Of a stretch of DNA of 57,775 nucleotides, positions 35,422 to 46,502 are shown piece by piece. Below the pieces are notes generated by a model. That model was not told the DNA's origin. It did no database searches and worked only from the letters and a program-made list of their open reading frames with translations. The stretch covers positions 1-57,775 of the forward strand of contig NZ_FMWO01000061.1 in NCBI RefSeq assembly GCF_900103035.1, given 5' to 3'. This stretch comes from Nitrosomonas mobilis (GTDB taxonomy: Bacteria; Pseudomonadota; Gammaproteobacteria; Burkholderiales; Nitrosomonadaceae). Within the stretch, counting starts at the first letter, position 1, and each line of letters opens with the position of its first letter. The position numbers were made by a program, and so were the translations under genes.

Positions 35422-35880
35422 TCATAGCGCTCGCCGCATCACTAGCGCATCTTCTTTACCACACATTGCCGGATAATATTCCTTGCGTATCGCGATTTGC
35501 TCGAATCCCAAACGTTGATAAAGTTTGGCCGCGTTAGTATTGGATACACGCACATCCAGCAATACGGATCTTGCTCCCCCATTTCCTGCTAATTCAATGA
35601 AGTATTGTAATAAATAGGCGCCACACCCTTGTTTCTGCCAGACAGAACCAATACCCAAGGTAAGGAGGTGTGCTTCATCCACACCCATCATCATTACCCC
35701 GTATCCCATTAACGTATCGTTTTCTTTTCGCGTCAGCGCCCGGCAGGCATAACCCGCTTTGATCGAATCTCGAAAATTTCCCAATGTCCAAGGAAAAATA
35801 AAAATCTCATGCTCAATCAGGATGACCTGCTCGAGATCTTCCAGATGCATTTCACGAATTACGGTCTGTTCTTGAATCAC
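35422..35880 (-). CDS. rimI: Ribosomal-protein S18 alanine N-acetyltransferase
   Basis: A 152-residue GNAT acetyltransferase. The acetyl-CoA binding motif is 'TLGIGSVWQKQGCGAYLLQYFIE', followed by 'VLLDVRVSNTNAAKLYQRLGFEQIAIRKEYYP', typical of RimI, which acetylates the N-terminus of ribosomal protein S18. It overlaps the tsaB stop by 4 bases, the usual tsaB-rimI pairing. Confidence 0.94.
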   Translation of the reverse strand: MIQEQTVIREMHLEDLEQVILIEHEIFIFPWTLGNFRDSIKAGYACRALTRKENDTLMGYGVMMMGVDEAHLLTLGIGSVWQKQGCGAYLLQYFIELAGNGGARSVLLDVRVSNTNAAKLYQRLGFEQIAIRKEYYPAMCGKEDALVMRRAL

Positions 35881-36554
35881 CTTCCCCGTTCACTTTCCTT
35901 CAATGCTACCTTGTCACGCAGATAAACTGGCAGCGCATGTTCTGCCGCCACTCCCTCTCCCCGCAAGAATTTATCCACTGCCAAATACGCTATTTCACGC
36001 GCGCGCGGATGAAGATCCGGCACAATCTTCAGCAACTGATTGCCATATCGGTCTGCAAGTGCCGCCGCATACACATCGAAACCACTCCCGCACGCTACCC
36101 ATTCTTCCCCCTCAACGGCAGGAACAGATGCTGGATCGATCAGCATAGGCGTGTGAACGGTCAACCAGCCCTGATCGATTCTGGTATAGGCCGCAAAATA
36201 AAGCTCGCCCATCCGGGCATCCAGCGCAGCTATCACCTTGGGCATATTTACCTGCTGCGCCAACGCTTCCAGCGTGATAATACCCACGACAGGTATGTCA
36301 TGAGAAAATGCCAGCCCCTGTGCTACACCACAGGCAATACGCAGACCGGTAAAAGCACCAGGACCTGCGCCATAGGCAATACCGTCAATCTGGCTAAGAC
36401 TAAGCGCCGCTTCATCCAGCAAGGTCTGCAGCATCGGCAACAGCAGTTCTGAATGACGTTGCCCAACATACGTGTCCTGATCGCTTATCGTGCCATTCTG
36501 CCACAAAGCTAATGAACAGTAAGCCGTGGAAGTATCAATCGCGATAATGTTCAA
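35877..36554 (-). CDS. tsaB: tRNA threonylcarbamoyladenosine synthesis protein TsaB
   Basis: A 225-residue ASKHA-fold protein: 'IAIDTSTAYCSLALW' (phosphate-1-like loop), 'GQRHSELLLPMLQTLL', and 'AYGAGPGAFTGLRIACGVAQGLA'. It has no catalytic metal site of its own and acts as partner of TsaD in making t6A37 of ANN-decoding tRNAs. Followed by rimI with an ATGA overlap; preceded by the TlpA-like gene only two bases away. Confidence 0.95.
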   Translation of the reverse strand: MNIIAIDTSTAYCSLALWQNGTISDQDTYVGQRHSELLLPMLQTLLDEAALSLSQIDGIAYGAGPGAFTGLRIACGVAQGLAFSHDIPVVGIITLEALAQQVNMPKVIAALDARMGELYFAAYTRIDQGWLTVHTPMLIDPASVPAVEGEEWVACGSGFDVYAAALADRYGNQLLKIVPDLHPRAREIAYLAVDKFLRGEGVAAEHALPVYLRDKVALKESERGR

Positions 36555-36556
36555 GT

Positions 36557-37012
36557 TTAGTGTGCGCCGATAAATGCTTCTATTTCGACACGGGAAATAA
36601 GGCCAATTTTTCGTGCAGCAGGGTTACCTGTCGGATCATAAAGATACGTACTCGGCAGCATGGAAAGCTCATCTATCTGCCCCGCTATTTTATGATTACC
36701 CAACACGATCGGATAGGGAATACTCAAGTCATCAACAAATTTCATGACGGTTGCTGGATCATCGAACTCCATTGCCACGCCGATAATGACGATATCCTTG
36801 CGAGCTTCATGCAATGCTGCCAGGTCAGGAATTTCTTTCAGGCAAGGCGCACACCAGGTTGCCCAGAAATTAACCAGCACCCATTTTCCCGAGTAATCCG
36901 ACAGCTGATGCGTTCTACCTGCACTGTCTTTCAGAGTGAAATCAGGTGTCTGTGCATCTACAGGGGTAGTCGCGACCAGAAACATTATAAAAATGGTTAA
37001 TAGGTAGTGCAT
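36557..37012 (-). CDS. TlpA/ResA-like periplasmic thioredoxin
   Basis: A 151-residue exported thioredoxin-fold protein. Signal peptide about 1-20 (MHYLLTIFIMFLVATTPVDAQ). The active site is in 'WATWCAPCLKEIPDL', a CxxC of the TlpA/ResA type, and the cis-Pro loop is 'SMLPSTYLYDPTG'. It probably reduces apocytochrome c or other periplasmic disulfides. It lies two bases from both leuA and tsaB, in the middle of the minus-strand run. Confidence 0.9.
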   Translation of the reverse strand: MHYLLTIFIMFLVATTPVDAQTPDFTLKDSAGRTHQLSDYSGKWVLVNFWATWCAPCLKEIPDLAALHEARKDIVIIGVAMEFDDPATVMKFVDDLSIPYPIVLGNHKIAGQIDELSMLPSTYLYDPTGNPAARKIGLISRVEIEAFIGAH

Positions 37013-37014
37013 GT

Positions 37015-38547
37015 CTATACTTGGGGATGAGCCCGCTCCAGTTTGGTGTATAGTTTATTGCAAGCGCTCAGGTAAGCCTTGGCCGATGCCTCGACAATAT
37101 CGGTATCGGCACCTTGGCCATTAACGATCCGGCCTGCCTTCTGTAATCTGACCGTCACTTCTCCCTGCGCATCCGTTCCGCTGGTAATATTGTTCACTGA
37201 GAATAACTGTAATTCTGATCCGCTGTTCAGAATTTTCTCGATAGCACGAAAAGTTGCATCTACCGGACCACTTCCACTCGATTCCGCTTGCCTTTCATTG
37301 CCTCCTTCTGCAATTACCACTCTGGCAAATGGTGGCTCGCCTGTCTCACTATGAACGACCAGGGAAATCAGGCGGTAATACTCTTCAGGCTGCTTGATTT
37401 CATCAGAAACCAGTGCCTGCAGGTCCTCATCAAAAATCTCATGCTTTTTGTCTGCCAATTCCTTAAAACGGACAAATAACGCATTCAATTGGTCCTCGGA
37501 AGTAACATCGACACCCAGTTCCTGCAAGCGACTACGAAAGGCATTACGCCCAGAGTGCTTGCCCAGCAACAGCTTGTTGGCACCCCAGCCCACATCTTCT
37601 GCACGCATGATTTCATAAGTTTCCCGATGTTTGAGCACGCCATCCTGATGAATGCCCGATTCATGTGCAAAGGCATTTGCGCCAACAATTGCTTTGTTCG
37701 GCTGAACTGGAAAACCAGTAATCCCGGAAACCAGCTTGCTCGCAGGTACGATATGGGTCGCATCGATGCGAGTATCGCATGGAAAATAATCCTGACGAGT
37801 GCGAACTGCCATCACAACTTCCTCCAGCGCTGCGTTACCGGCACGTTCTCCGAGGCCATTGATCGTACATTCGACCTGGCGAGCACCATTCATGACCGCT
37901 GCCAGCGAATTGGCAACAGCCAGTCCAAGATCGTTATGGCAATGCACGGAAAACACCGCCTTGTCAGAGTTGGGAATACGCTCACGCAGCGTCCGGATCA
38001 GTTGGCCAAATTGCTCCGGCATCGTATAACCAACCGTATCCGGGATATTCAGCGTGCCAGCACCCGCATCGATGACAGCCTCCAGAATCCGGCACAGGAA
38101 ATCTATCTCTGAACGACCTGCATCTTCTGGCGAGAATTCGACATTATCGGTATATTGCCTTGCCCATTTCACCGCTTTAATCGCCTGCTCGATCACTTTT
38201 TCCGGTTCCATGCGCAGTTTGTTTTTCATATGGATCGGTGAAGTGGCAATAAAAGTATGAATACGGATATCAGCTGCACCTTTAAGCGCCTCGCCGGCAC
38301 GGTCGATATCCCTCTCGATCGCACGCGCCAATCCACAGACAGTACTCTCTTTTACTGTGTCTGCCACCGCCTTGACTGCCTCGAAATCACCATTCGATGC
38401 TGCAGGAAAACCAGCCTCAATCACATCGACTCCCATACGCTCCAGTTGTCTGGCGATACGCACTTTCTCTTCCCGGGTCATCGATGCGCCCGGACTTTGC
38501 TCTCCATCACGTAACGTTGTATCAAAAATATATAAATGCTCTTTCAT
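37015..38547 (-). CDS. leuA: 2-isopropylmalate synthase
   Basis: A 510-residue enzyme of leucine synthesis: condenses acetyl-CoA and 2-ketoisovalerate. The N-terminal TIM barrel has '[19 protein letters not shown]' with catalytic Arg and metal Asp, and '[18 protein letters not shown]' with the metal-binding His pair. The C-terminal LeuA allosteric domain (about 390-510), with '[36 protein letters not shown]', binds leucine for feedback control. Length fits the standard form. It ends the ilvBHC-psd-pssA-leuA block. Confidence 0.96.
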   Translation of the reverse strand: MKEHLYIFDTTLRDGEQSPGASMTREEKVRIARQLERMGVDVIEAGFPAASNGDFEAVKAVADTVKESTVCGLARAIERDIDRAGEALKGAADIRIHTFIATSPIHMKNKLRMEPEKVIEQAIKAVKWARQYTDNVEFSPEDAGRSEIDFLCRILEAVIDAGAGTLNIPDTVGYTMPEQFGQLIRTLRERIPNSDKAVFSVHCHNDLGLAVANSLAAVMNGARQVECTINGLGERAGNAALEEVVMAVRTRQDYFPCDTRIDATHIVPASKLVSGITGFPVQPNKAIVGANAFAHESGIHQDGVLKHRETYEIMRAEDVGWGANKLLLGKHSGRNAFRSRLQELGVDVTSEDQLNALFVRFKELADKKHEIFDEDLQALVSDEIKQPEEYYRLISLVVHSETGEPPFARVVIAEGGNERQAESSGSGPVDATFRAIEKILNSGSELQLFSVNNITSGTDAQGEVTVRLQKAGRIVNGQGADTDIVEASAKAYLSACNKLYTKLERAHPQV

Positions 38548-38636
38548 TACTTACCCCACACTACATTAGCTTGAATCGACGACAAGGCTATAAACGCCAG
38601 CCCGGAATATTGAAAAACGAAGGAAAGTTTAAATGA

Positions 38637-38732
38637 TTAGCGCGCGGGGCGCAGCAGTCGGTTTGCCCGGCAACACATCTGTTCCAGGCAATTTGGATGC
38701 GGAAGAGTCAGCAGTTTGAAGCAAATATTCAT
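38637..38732 (-). CDS. Small ORF upstream of leuA, possible leader peptide
   Basis: A 31-codon minus-strand frame, MNICFKLLTLPHPNCLEQ...RLLRPAR, lies in the 209-base gap between pssA and leuA. Six Leu codons and a -10-like TATACT only 6 bases before its ATG would allow transcription to begin at or just before the start, a leaderless leader peptide. The stop is 89 bases before leuA. No clear terminator hairpin follows, so attenuation is unproven. It may instead be chance or a small cysteine/arginine-rich protein. Confidence 0.3.
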   Translation of the reverse strand: MNICFKLLTLPHPNCLEQMCCRANRLLRPAR

Positions 38733-38756
38733 CAAAGCAGTATAAATTATTTGTAA

Positions 38757-39548
38757 TTATTTATGTAATGAGTTATCTCTCTGCAGGTTATTACGCTTTC
38801 TGTTTTTTACCAAGCGCCAGATTTTCATACCATATCCGGAAAACGTATAAAGTAAAAATAATCCGAACAATACTACTGGTGGGTGGCTTGGCACCAGCAC
38901 AAAAACAAAAAGCAGTAACAGCGATACCACGAAGAAGGAAACCTTCTTGTGCAAATTAAACTCCTTACCGCTATAATATGGAATATTGGTCACCATGGTC
39001 AGTCCGGCAAACAATGTTAACCCCCAAGCCAACCAGACCACATCCGCACCACTGAGCTGAAAATCTTCAGCCACCCAAATCATGCCGGCAACCAATGCCG
39101 CTGCTGCCGGTGAAGGTAATCCCTGAAAAAATCGCTTATCCACCACCGCGATCATCACATTAAAGCGCGCCAAGCGTAACGCGGCACAGGCACAGAAAAC
39201 AAATGCCGCAATCCACCCAATCTTACCCAGATCACACAATGCCCATTCATAAACAATCAATGCGGGCGCCACACCAAACGAAACCATGTCCGACAGACTA
39301 TCGTATTGTGCTCCAAATTCGGATTGTGTGTGCGTCATACGCGCAACGCGACCATCAAGGCCATCAAACACCATGGCCACAAAAATAGCGATTACGGAAT
39401 ACGAGAAATTGCCATTCATAGCTTGCACAATTGCATAAAAACCCGCAAAAAGTGCCGCTGTCGTAAAAAGATTGGGCAGCAGATAAATACCCCGCCGCTT
39501 CATCTGGGCGTTACCTGATGGCTGCTGAAGCGGATCTAATTCCTCCAT
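38757..39548 (-). CDS. pssA: CDP-diacylglycerol--serine O-phosphatidyltransferase
   Basis: A 263-residue membrane enzyme. The CDP-alcohol phosphatidyltransferase motif is seen as 'DGLDGRVARMTHTQSEFGAQYDSLSD' with all key Asp residues. About six to seven membrane spans. It makes phosphatidylserine from CDP-diacylglycerol and serine in the inner membrane. It lies 10 bases after psd; the two enzymes act in sequence to give phosphatidylethanolamine. The integral-membrane type differs from the E. coli PLD-like enzyme and is usual in this lineage. Confidence 0.95.
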   Translation of the reverse strand: MEELDPLQQPSGNAQMKRRGIYLLPNLFTTAALFAGFYAIVQAMNGNFSYSVIAIFVAMVFDGLDGRVARMTHTQSEFGAQYDSLSDMVSFGVAPALIVYEWALCDLGKIGWIAAFVFCACAALRLARFNVMIAVVDKRFFQGLPSPAAAALVAGMIWVAEDFQLSGADVVWLAWGLTLFAGLTMVTNIPYYSGKEFNLHKKVSFFVVSLLLLFVFVLVPSHPPVVLFGLFLLYTFSGYGMKIWRLVKNRKRNNLQRDNSLHK

Positions 39549-39558
39549 CTTCAGATTT

Positions 39559-40212
39559 TCATTGGTTTACAAGCTCAGCCAGGATCGTGGTGGTCGCATG
39601 CACCTTATCACCAAGGGCCACCCTTACTTTACTATTTAGTGGCAAATAGACGTCCACTCTCGAACCAAAACGGATGAAACCAAAACGCTGTCCACGTGAC
39701 AGATGCTCTCCCGGGTGAACATGACAGACGATACGTTTGGCAATCAATCCGGCAATCTGTACGCAGGTTATATCCTGGCCAGCATCGCTTTTAATCCATA
39801 AAGCATTACGTTCATTCTCCAGCGAAGCTTTAGGCAGGCTGGCATTAAAGAATTTACCTGGGAAATACCACTGATTCTGTACTGCTCCATCCACCGGACT
39901 GCGATTGGAGTGAACGTTAAAAACGTTCATAAAAACACCTACCTTAAGCGCTTCACGATCCAGGTAGGGATCCTGGACTTTTTCAATCGCAACGATACGG
40001 CCATCTGCAGGAGCCAGTACCGCATTGGCCAGTGCAGGAACCAGTCTGGGCGGATCGCGAAAAAACTGCAAAACAAAAAAAGCAATTACCCAGAAAAATA
40101 TGGCCCATGACCAGCCGGCAAACAAGTGTATGACCATGGCAGCGGAAAATGCTGCGGCAATGAATGGCCAGCCTTCACGGGCTATGATCGGGTGCGGGTA
40201 AGTATCAGTCAT
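39559..40212 (-). CDS. psd: Phosphatidylserine decarboxylase proenzyme
   Basis: The ATG at 40212 ([18 protein letters not shown]) is preferred over the in-frame ATG at 40248, since the family begins near [14 protein letters not shown]. The 217-residue protein is the short membrane-associated Psd type (PSD-A-like). Autocleavage site Gly183-Ser184 in '[11 protein letters not shown]' creates the pyruvoyl group. '[14 protein letters not shown]' and '[14 protein letters not shown]' are conserved. It decarboxylates phosphatidylserine to phosphatidylethanolamine. Direct neighbour of pssA. Confidence 0.93.
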   Translation of the reverse strand: MTDTYPHPIIAREGWPFIAAAFSAAMVIHLFAGWSWAIFFWVIAFFVLQFFRDPPRLVPALANAVLAPADGRIVAIEKVQDPYLDREALKVGVFMNVFNVHSNRSPVDGAVQNQWYFPGKFFNASLPKASLENERNALWIKSDAGQDITCVQIAGLIAKRIVCHVHPGEHLSRGQRFGFIRFGSRVDVYLPLNSKVRVALGDKVHATTTILAELVNQ

Positions 40213-40326
40213 TATATAATTTTCATATCTGTTTATATTCCATGCCAACGTAAAGCAAAATCAGTTTTTGTATTTTTGCTCAACTTATCACTTGAGGCTT
40301 CATTACTGTAAAAAGCTTTTTGTCCG

Positions 40327-41370
<1,044 letters not shown>

Positions 41371-41451
41371 TTATTGTCATTTTCACCGAAAAAAGCTTAT
41401 ATCAATAACTACTCAAGTTATAAATCGATATTTATTTCAGATCGAAGCACG

Positions 41452-41943
41452 TTAAATTGTAAGCGAACGCTCGCCACGCCCCAGACCAGAGGCGCCTGTA
41501 CGCGCAATTTCCATAACCAGACTGCGATCAATGGCTTCCAGCAGCGCATCGAGTTTCGTACTCGGGCCGGTGAGCTCAATCGTATAAGTTTTTTCGGTAA
41601 CATCAACGATGTTGCCACGAAATATATCAACCAGCCGTTTGAATTCTTCACGGGCCGAACCAATCGCTCTGACTTTTACCAGCATCAGCTCGCGTTCTAT
41701 ATGATTACCATCACTCAAATCCACCAGCTTGACCACTTCGATCAGTTTATTCAGTTGCTTGGTGATCTGTTCGATGACATCTTCGGAACCCGAAGTTACC
41801 AGCGTCATACGCGATAGCGTGGGATCTTCGGTAGGCGCAACCGACAAGGATTCAATGTTATAGCCGCGCGCCGAGAACAGACCCGCTACGCGGGATAACG
41901 CACCCGCCTCATTTTCCAGCAATATTGAAATGATATGTCGCAT
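41452..41943 (-). CDS. ilvH: Acetolactate synthase small (regulatory) subunit
   Basis: A 163-residue protein with an N-terminal ACT domain, 'MRHIISILLENEAGALSRVAGLFSARGYNIESLSVAPTEDPTLSRMTLV', and a C-terminal AHAS-type domain. It stimulates the large subunit and gives valine feedback inhibition. It starts 4 bases after the ilvB stop. The length fits IlvH/IlvN of the type III class. Confidence 0.96.
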   Translation of the reverse strand: MRHIISILLENEAGALSRVAGLFSARGYNIESLSVAPTEDPTLSRMTLVTSGSEDVIEQITKQLNKLIEVVKLVDLSDGNHIERELMLVKVRAIGSAREEFKRLVDIFRGNIVDVTEKTYTIELTGPSTKLDALLEAIDRSLVMEIARTGASGLGRGERSLTI

Positions 41944-41947
41944 GTTG

Positions 41948-43651
41948 TTATACCAGAATCATCTCGGATAGCCCTTTACCGCCAGGCACCATTGGAAAAA
42001 CATTTTCGGTCTGATCCGTCACGAAATCCATGAAAACCAAACGGTCTCTCAAGTTGAAAGCTTCCTTCAAGGCGCCATCGATATCTTCCGGTTTTTCAAT
42101 ACGCATACCGACATGGCCATAGCTTTCAGCAAGTTTCACAAAGTCCGGCAAGGCATCCATATACGATTCCGCATAGCGATTGCCATGAAAAAATTCCTGC
42201 CACTGCCTCACCATGCCCATGTAGCGATTATTCAGACTGATAATTTTGATCGGCAGATGATATTGCTTGCACGTGGACAGCTCCTGAATGCACATCTGAA
42301 TACTTGCCTCACCCGTCACACAGGCAACCATTGCGTCCGGGTTAATCATCTGCACGCCCATCGCTGCCGGCAAGCCAAAGCCCATGGTGCCCAACCCTCC
42401 CGAATTAATCCAGCGCCTCGGTTTGTCAAATTTGTAGAACTGGGCCGCCCACATCTGATGCTGTCCAACATCGGAGGTAATGAATGCATCTCCCTGTGTC
42501 ACCTCATAGAGTTTCTCGACCACCATTTGCGGTTTGATGATCTTGCTGGCACGATCGTATTTCAGACAATCGCGCGCGCGCCATTGCTCGATCTGTTTCC
42601 ACCACTCCTGTAGCGCGTGGGTATCGCCAGTTTCTTTGCTGGCTTTTAACAGATTGATCAGTTCAGTTAATACCTGAGACACACTACCGACAATCGGCAC
42701 ATCGACTTTGACGCGTTTGGAGATAGATGACGGATCAATATCAATATGAATGATCTTCCGGTCTTCGCTATAAAAATGTTTAGGATTTCCGATCACGCGA
42801 TCATCAAAACGGGCGCCCACGGCAATCAGAACATCACAATACTGCATAGCCATATTAGCCTCATACGTACCATGCATACCGAGCATACCAACAAATTGGC
42901 GATCGGTTGCCGGATAAGCTCCCAGTCCCATCAAGGTGTTGGTGCATGGAAAATCCAGCATTCGTGTGAAGGTCGCCAGTTCCGTGGCGGCATCATCCAG
43001 AATTACCCCGCCACCTGCGTATATCATGGGGCGCTTGGCACCCAGAATCATTTGCGCTGCTTTTTTGATCTGCTTGATATTACCATTGACAACCGGCATA
43101 TAAGAGCGCAGTGAAACAGAAGCAGGATAATGAAAAGCCGTCTTGTGCTGGCTGACATCCTTGGGAATATCCACAAGCACTGGTCCTGGCCGTCCGCTGG
43201 AAGCAATATAGAAAGCCTTTTTCATTGTTGTGGCCAGCTCGGCAACATCCTTGACGAGGAAATTATGTTTGACGCAAGGACGCGTAATCCCGACCGTATC
43301 GACCTCCTGAAAGGCATCCTGCCCGATTGCCGCAGTCGGCACCTGTCCACTAATAATAACCAATGGAATGGAGTCCATGTACGCGGTAGCGATTCCTGTC
43401 ACCGCATTAGTAACTCCCGGACCGGAAGTCACCAGCGCCACACCGACCTTGTTGCTCGAACGGGCATAACCATCCGCTGCATGTAATGCAGCCTGCTCAT
43501 GACGAACTAGAATATGCTTCACCTTATCCTGTTTGAATAATTCGTCATAGATAAACAGTACCGCCCCACCGGGGTAACCAAAAATATGAGTCACACCTTC
43601 TTCCTGCAGGCAACGTATGGCGATTTCAGCACCAGTCAGCTCAGCATTCAT
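41948..43651 (-). CDS. ilvB: Acetolactate synthase large (catalytic) subunit
   Basis: A 567-residue ThDP enzyme. The catalytic Glu lies in 'LVRHEQAALHAADGYAR', and 'GFGLPAAMGVQMINPDAMVACVTGEASIQMCIQELSTC' is the ThDP/Mg motif. Within it the usual GDG/GEG reads GEA (codons GGT GAG GCA), a small change from the pattern I expect. It condenses pyruvate with pyruvate or 2-ketobutyrate, the first common step to Val, Leu and Ile. First gene of ilvBHC; a candidate attenuator lies just upstream. Confidence 0.96.
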   Translation of the reverse strand: MNAELTGAEIAIRCLQEEGVTHIFGYPGGAVLFIYDELFKQDKVKHILVRHEQAALHAADGYARSSNKVGVALVTSGPGVTNAVTGIATAYMDSIPLVIISGQVPTAAIGQDAFQEVDTVGITRPCVKHNFLVKDVAELATTMKKAFYIASSGRPGPVLVDIPKDVSQHKTAFHYPASVSLRSYMPVVNGNIKQIKKAAQMILGAKRPMIYAGGGVILDDAATELATFTRMLDFPCTNTLMGLGAYPATDRQFVGMLGMHGTYEANMAMQYCDVLIAVGARFDDRVIGNPKHFYSEDRKIIHIDIDPSSISKRVKVDVPIVGSVSQVLTELINLLKASKETGDTHALQEWWKQIEQWRARDCLKYDRASKIIKPQMVVEKLYEVTQGDAFITSDVGQHQMWAAQFYKFDKPRRWINSGGLGTMGFGLPAAMGVQMINPDAMVACVTGEASIQMCIQELSTCKQYHLPIKIISLNNRYMGMVRQWQEFFHGNRYAESYMDALPDFVKLAESYGHVGMRIEKPEDIDGALKEAFNLRDRLVFMDFVTDQTENVFPMVPGGKGLSEMILV

Positions 43652-43696
43652 GGCGGAAAATTCCTAAATTCAATATATTATTTTTCATGATCGCAA

Positions 43697-43728
43697 TAAA
43701 AAAGCTAGCGATCAGCAATCAATCGCTA
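43697..43728 (-). terminator. Intrinsic terminator / possible attenuator before ilvB
   Basis: On the minus strand TAGCGAT, a 9-base loop and ATCGCTA form a 7-bp stem followed by GC and a run of six T. It lies 46 bases before the ilvB ATG and about 125 bases after the tldD stop. It can be the tldD terminator, or the 3:4 hairpin of an ilv attenuator together with the small ORF at 43804-43860. Confidence 0.6.
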
Positions 43729-43803
43729 ACTGGACATTCTTTCAGAAGTGCCTCAAGCCGGGCAGTTTCAGAAAAATAAACGCTATCTTACTAAAAAACC
43801 GCT

Positions 43804-43860
43804 TTACATTCCTGCAAATATCAATAGAACGTTACGACAGCTTTTATTAGTGCTAGCCAT
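43804..43860 (-). CDS. Possible ilv leader peptide
   Basis: An 18-codon minus-strand frame encodes [18 protein letters not shown]. Its ATG overlaps the tldD stop codon region, and its stop is 76 bases before a terminator-like hairpin that precedes ilvB. The contiguous Val-Leu-Leu-Ile codons are what a branched-chain amino-acid leader would have, but a run of four is short compared with known ilv leaders. No strong ribosome site. Speculative. Confidence 0.3.
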   Translation of the reverse strand: MASTNKSCRNVLLIFAGM

Positions 43861-45301
43861 TCGTCCCCCCCACGGTGATCCCGTCTACCCGCAGCGTAGG
43901 TTGCCCAACTCCAACCGGCACACTTTGTCCTTCCTTGCCACAGGTTCCTACACCCGGATCCAGCAACAAATCATTACCGATCATCGAAACGCGGGTCAGT
44001 ACATCCGGCCCGTTACCAATCAGAGTTGCACCTTTCACCGGATAAGTGATTTTGCCATCCTCGATCATATAGGCCTCCGCAGCTGAAAACACGAACTTGC
44101 CACTGGTGATGTCCACCTGCCCGCCACCAAAATTGGCCGCATACAGCCCTTTTTTAACAGAAGCGATGATTTCCTCCGGCACCTTATCACCATTGAGCAT
44201 ATACGTATTGGTCATGCGTGGCATTGGAATATGCGCGAAAGATTCTCGGCGGCCATTACCAGTAACCGGCTGATTCATCAATCGTGCGTTCAGGCTATCC
44301 TGAAGATAGCCTTTGAGAATGCCATCTTCGATCAAGGCGGTGCATTGTGTCGGATTACCTTCGTCATCAATATTTAGTGAACCGCGGCGGTTCTTCAATG
44401 TTCCGTCATCCACCACGGTTACGCCACGCGCAGCTACCAGCTCACCCACCCGCCCGGAAAACGCAGAACTGCCTTTGCGGTTAAAATCCGCTTCCAGTCC
44501 ATGGCCGATGGCTTCATGCAGTAAAATCCCCGGCCAACCGCTACCAAGCACAACTGTCATGCTACCCGCTGGCGCCGGTTTTGCCGTCAGGTTGATAACC
44601 GCCTGATGTACCGCCTTGTGCGCATACTCCTGCAGAATCGCATCGCTAAAATAGGCATAATCAAATCGCCCACCGCCCCCGGCCATTCCTTGTTCACGTC
44701 GGCCATTTTCCTCGGCGATCACCTGCAACGACACCCGCACCAGCGGCCTGACGTCCGCTGCCAGCAAACCATCACTGCGCATCACCATCACGACCTCATA
44801 TTCTCCGGCCAGTGATGCCATGACTTGAATCACCCGTTTATCCAGTGCGCGTGCGAAACCTTCCAGTTTCTCCAGTAATGTAATTTTGTCAGTATTCTCA
44901 CAGCTGGCGATCGGATCGTGCGGCAGATAGAGAGGAGATGAGCGAACATTCTGCCCCTGCCTAATGATTGCAGCGGGCCTGCTTTGGCCCTGCTGGGCGA
45001 TGGCTCGTGTCGCCTGCGCAGCGGACATCAATGCCAGATGATTAATTTCATCAGAATAGGCAAAAGCTGTTTTCTCCCCACTGGTGGCGCGCACCCCCAG
45101 ACCTTGGTCGATATTAAAACTACCGGATTTGACAATACCTTCTTCCAGCACCCAACCCTCGGAACGACTATACTGAAAATAGATATCTGCATAGTCGATA
45201 CGATGGGTACAAATCTGGCCAAAAACTGCTTCCAGCTTGCCGGCATCCAGCTGGTAAGGCGCGAGCAGATACTGATCGGCTATTGAAATTGAATCATTCA
45301 T
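43853..45301 (-). CDS. tldD: Metalloprotease TldD
   Basis: A 482-residue TldD/PmbA-family protein. The zinc motif is in '[22 protein letters not shown]' (HExxxH type); '[35 protein letters not shown]' and the C-terminal '[43 protein letters not shown]' are characteristic. With TldE/PmbA it degrades unfolded peptides and matures microcins or CcdA; the partner is not in the window. Order yhdP-nitrilase-tldD is conserved in betaproteobacteria. Confidence 0.95.
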   Translation of the reverse strand: MNDSISIADQYLLAPYQLDAGKLEAVFGQICTHRIDYADIYFQYSRSEGWVLEEGIVKSGSFNIDQGLGVRATSGEKTAFAYSDEINHLALMSAAQATRAIAQQGQSRPAAIIRQGQNVRSSPLYLPHDPIASCENTDKITLLEKLEGFARALDKRVIQVMASLAGEYEVVMVMRSDGLLAADVRPLVRVSLQVIAEENGRREQGMAGGGGRFDYAYFSDAILQEYAHKAVHQAVINLTAKPAPAGSMTVVLGSGWPGILLHEAIGHGLEADFNRKGSSAFSGRVGELVAARGVTVVDDGTLKNRRGSLNIDDEGNPTQCTALIEDGILKGYLQDSLNARLMNQPVTGNGRRESFAHIPMPRMTNTYMLNGDKVPEEIIASVKKGLYAANFGGGQVDITSGKFVFSAAEAYMIEDGKITYPVKGATLIGNGPDVLTRVSMIGNDLLLDPGVGTCGKEGQSVPVGVGQPTLRVDGITVGGTNG

Positions 45302-45545
45302 TCTGAAAAAATCCCGAAAAATTAGGCCAGAAAATCAGACCATTCTGAGCAAAAAACTGGTGCAGTCACCATTCCTGTGTACCAGTAGTCTGTCGGACTT
45401 GAGGCTGATCTATTACGCCAACGGGATAACGGCTCATATTTCCACAATTACCCGTTGCATAATCTCGCCATGCGCCCCAAAATCGAGAAAACCTGCTTTT
45501 GCCCTCCCACCTGGCTTACTACGATTGCTTAAACCCGACAGACTC

Positions 45546-46406
45546 CTAACAGGGCAGCAGGCAGCGATGTTCCAGTGCAGGTAAACTGGTGCGAACACTG
45601 GTTTGATAAGCGTGATCAATATCCGCCACCACTACTCCTGCACCACGCGGCAAGCGCTCCAGGATAACCCCCCACGGATCCACGATCATGCTATCTCCAT
45701 TGGTCTCTCTTCCATTGACATGGAATCCGCCTTGCGCTGAAGCTATCAGGTAAGCTTGATTCTCGATTGCGCGCGCGCGGATTAACGTTTCCCAGTGCGC
45801 CTTGCCGGTGATGGCAGTAAAAGCGGATGGCGCCAGAATAATATCTACTTTACCCATCATACGGTAAAGTTCCGGGAAACGTAGATCATAACAGATTGAC
45901 AGCCCCATCCGGCCAAATGGAGTATCAAGCACTACGACTTGGTTACCGGGCTCAATGGTTCTGTTTTCAGCAAAATTTTCATTGCCCAGCGCGAGACCAA
46001 ACAAGTGAATCTTGTCATAACGCGCCGCCAACGTGCCCTCTTGGTCGTAAACCAGACAGCTATTGTAAACTTTATCCGGAATGGAAGAAACCAACGGTAC
46101 CGAACCGCCTACCAGCCAGATATTCAGTCGTTTGGCCGTATCACTCAAAAACTGCTGAATTATCCCTTCTCCAGGATGCTCCTGCACTGTGAGTTTATCG
46201 GTATCATTTATCCCCATTATGCAGAAATATTCGGGCAGGACCACCAATTTCGCTCCACGTGATGCCGCCTCTTCGATCAAGCGTAGTGCCTCATCCAGAT
46301 TAGCACTGACGCTTGGACCAGAAGCCATTTGCACTGCTGCTACACGCACCTTTTCATGGGTATCCTCTGGCGAGCGCCCCGAAAACAGCCTGGTATCAGC
46401 TGGCAT
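45546..46406 (-). CDS. Nitrilase-superfamily amidase (Nit1/deaminated-glutathione amidase-like)
   Basis: Start set at the ATG at 46406, with a GGACG six bases upstream; a longer in-frame start at 46448 is possible. The carbon-nitrogen hydrolase domain begins 'KVRVAAVQMASGPSVSANLDEA'. The catalytic triad is Glu in 'LVVLPEYFC', Lys in 'ARYDKIHLF' and Cys in 'GLSICYDLRFPELYR'. In this subgroup the likely activity is hydrolysis of deaminated glutathione, a metabolite-repair role. It lies between yhdP and tldD, a conserved location. Confidence 0.9.
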   Translation of the reverse strand: MPADTRLFSGRSPEDTHEKVRVAAVQMASGPSVSANLDEALRLIEEAASRGAKLVVLPEYFCIMGINDTDKLTVQEHPGEGIIQQFLSDTAKRLNIWLVGGSVPLVSSIPDKVYNSCLVYDQEGTLAARYDKIHLFGLALGNENFAENRTIEPGNQVVVLDTPFGRMGLSICYDLRFPELYRMMGKVDIILAPSAFTAITGKAHWETLIRARAIENQAYLIASAQGGFHVNGRETNGDSMIVDPWGVILERLPRGAGVVVADIDHAYQTSVRTSLPALEHRCLLPC

Positions 46407-46502
46407 GATTACGTCCATTAAAGAAATCAGACAATTTACTGTTGGCATGCTGGCTCACGACCAGAAACATGAATTGCCAAAAATTTATTGGATTGCTCAT
46501 TT

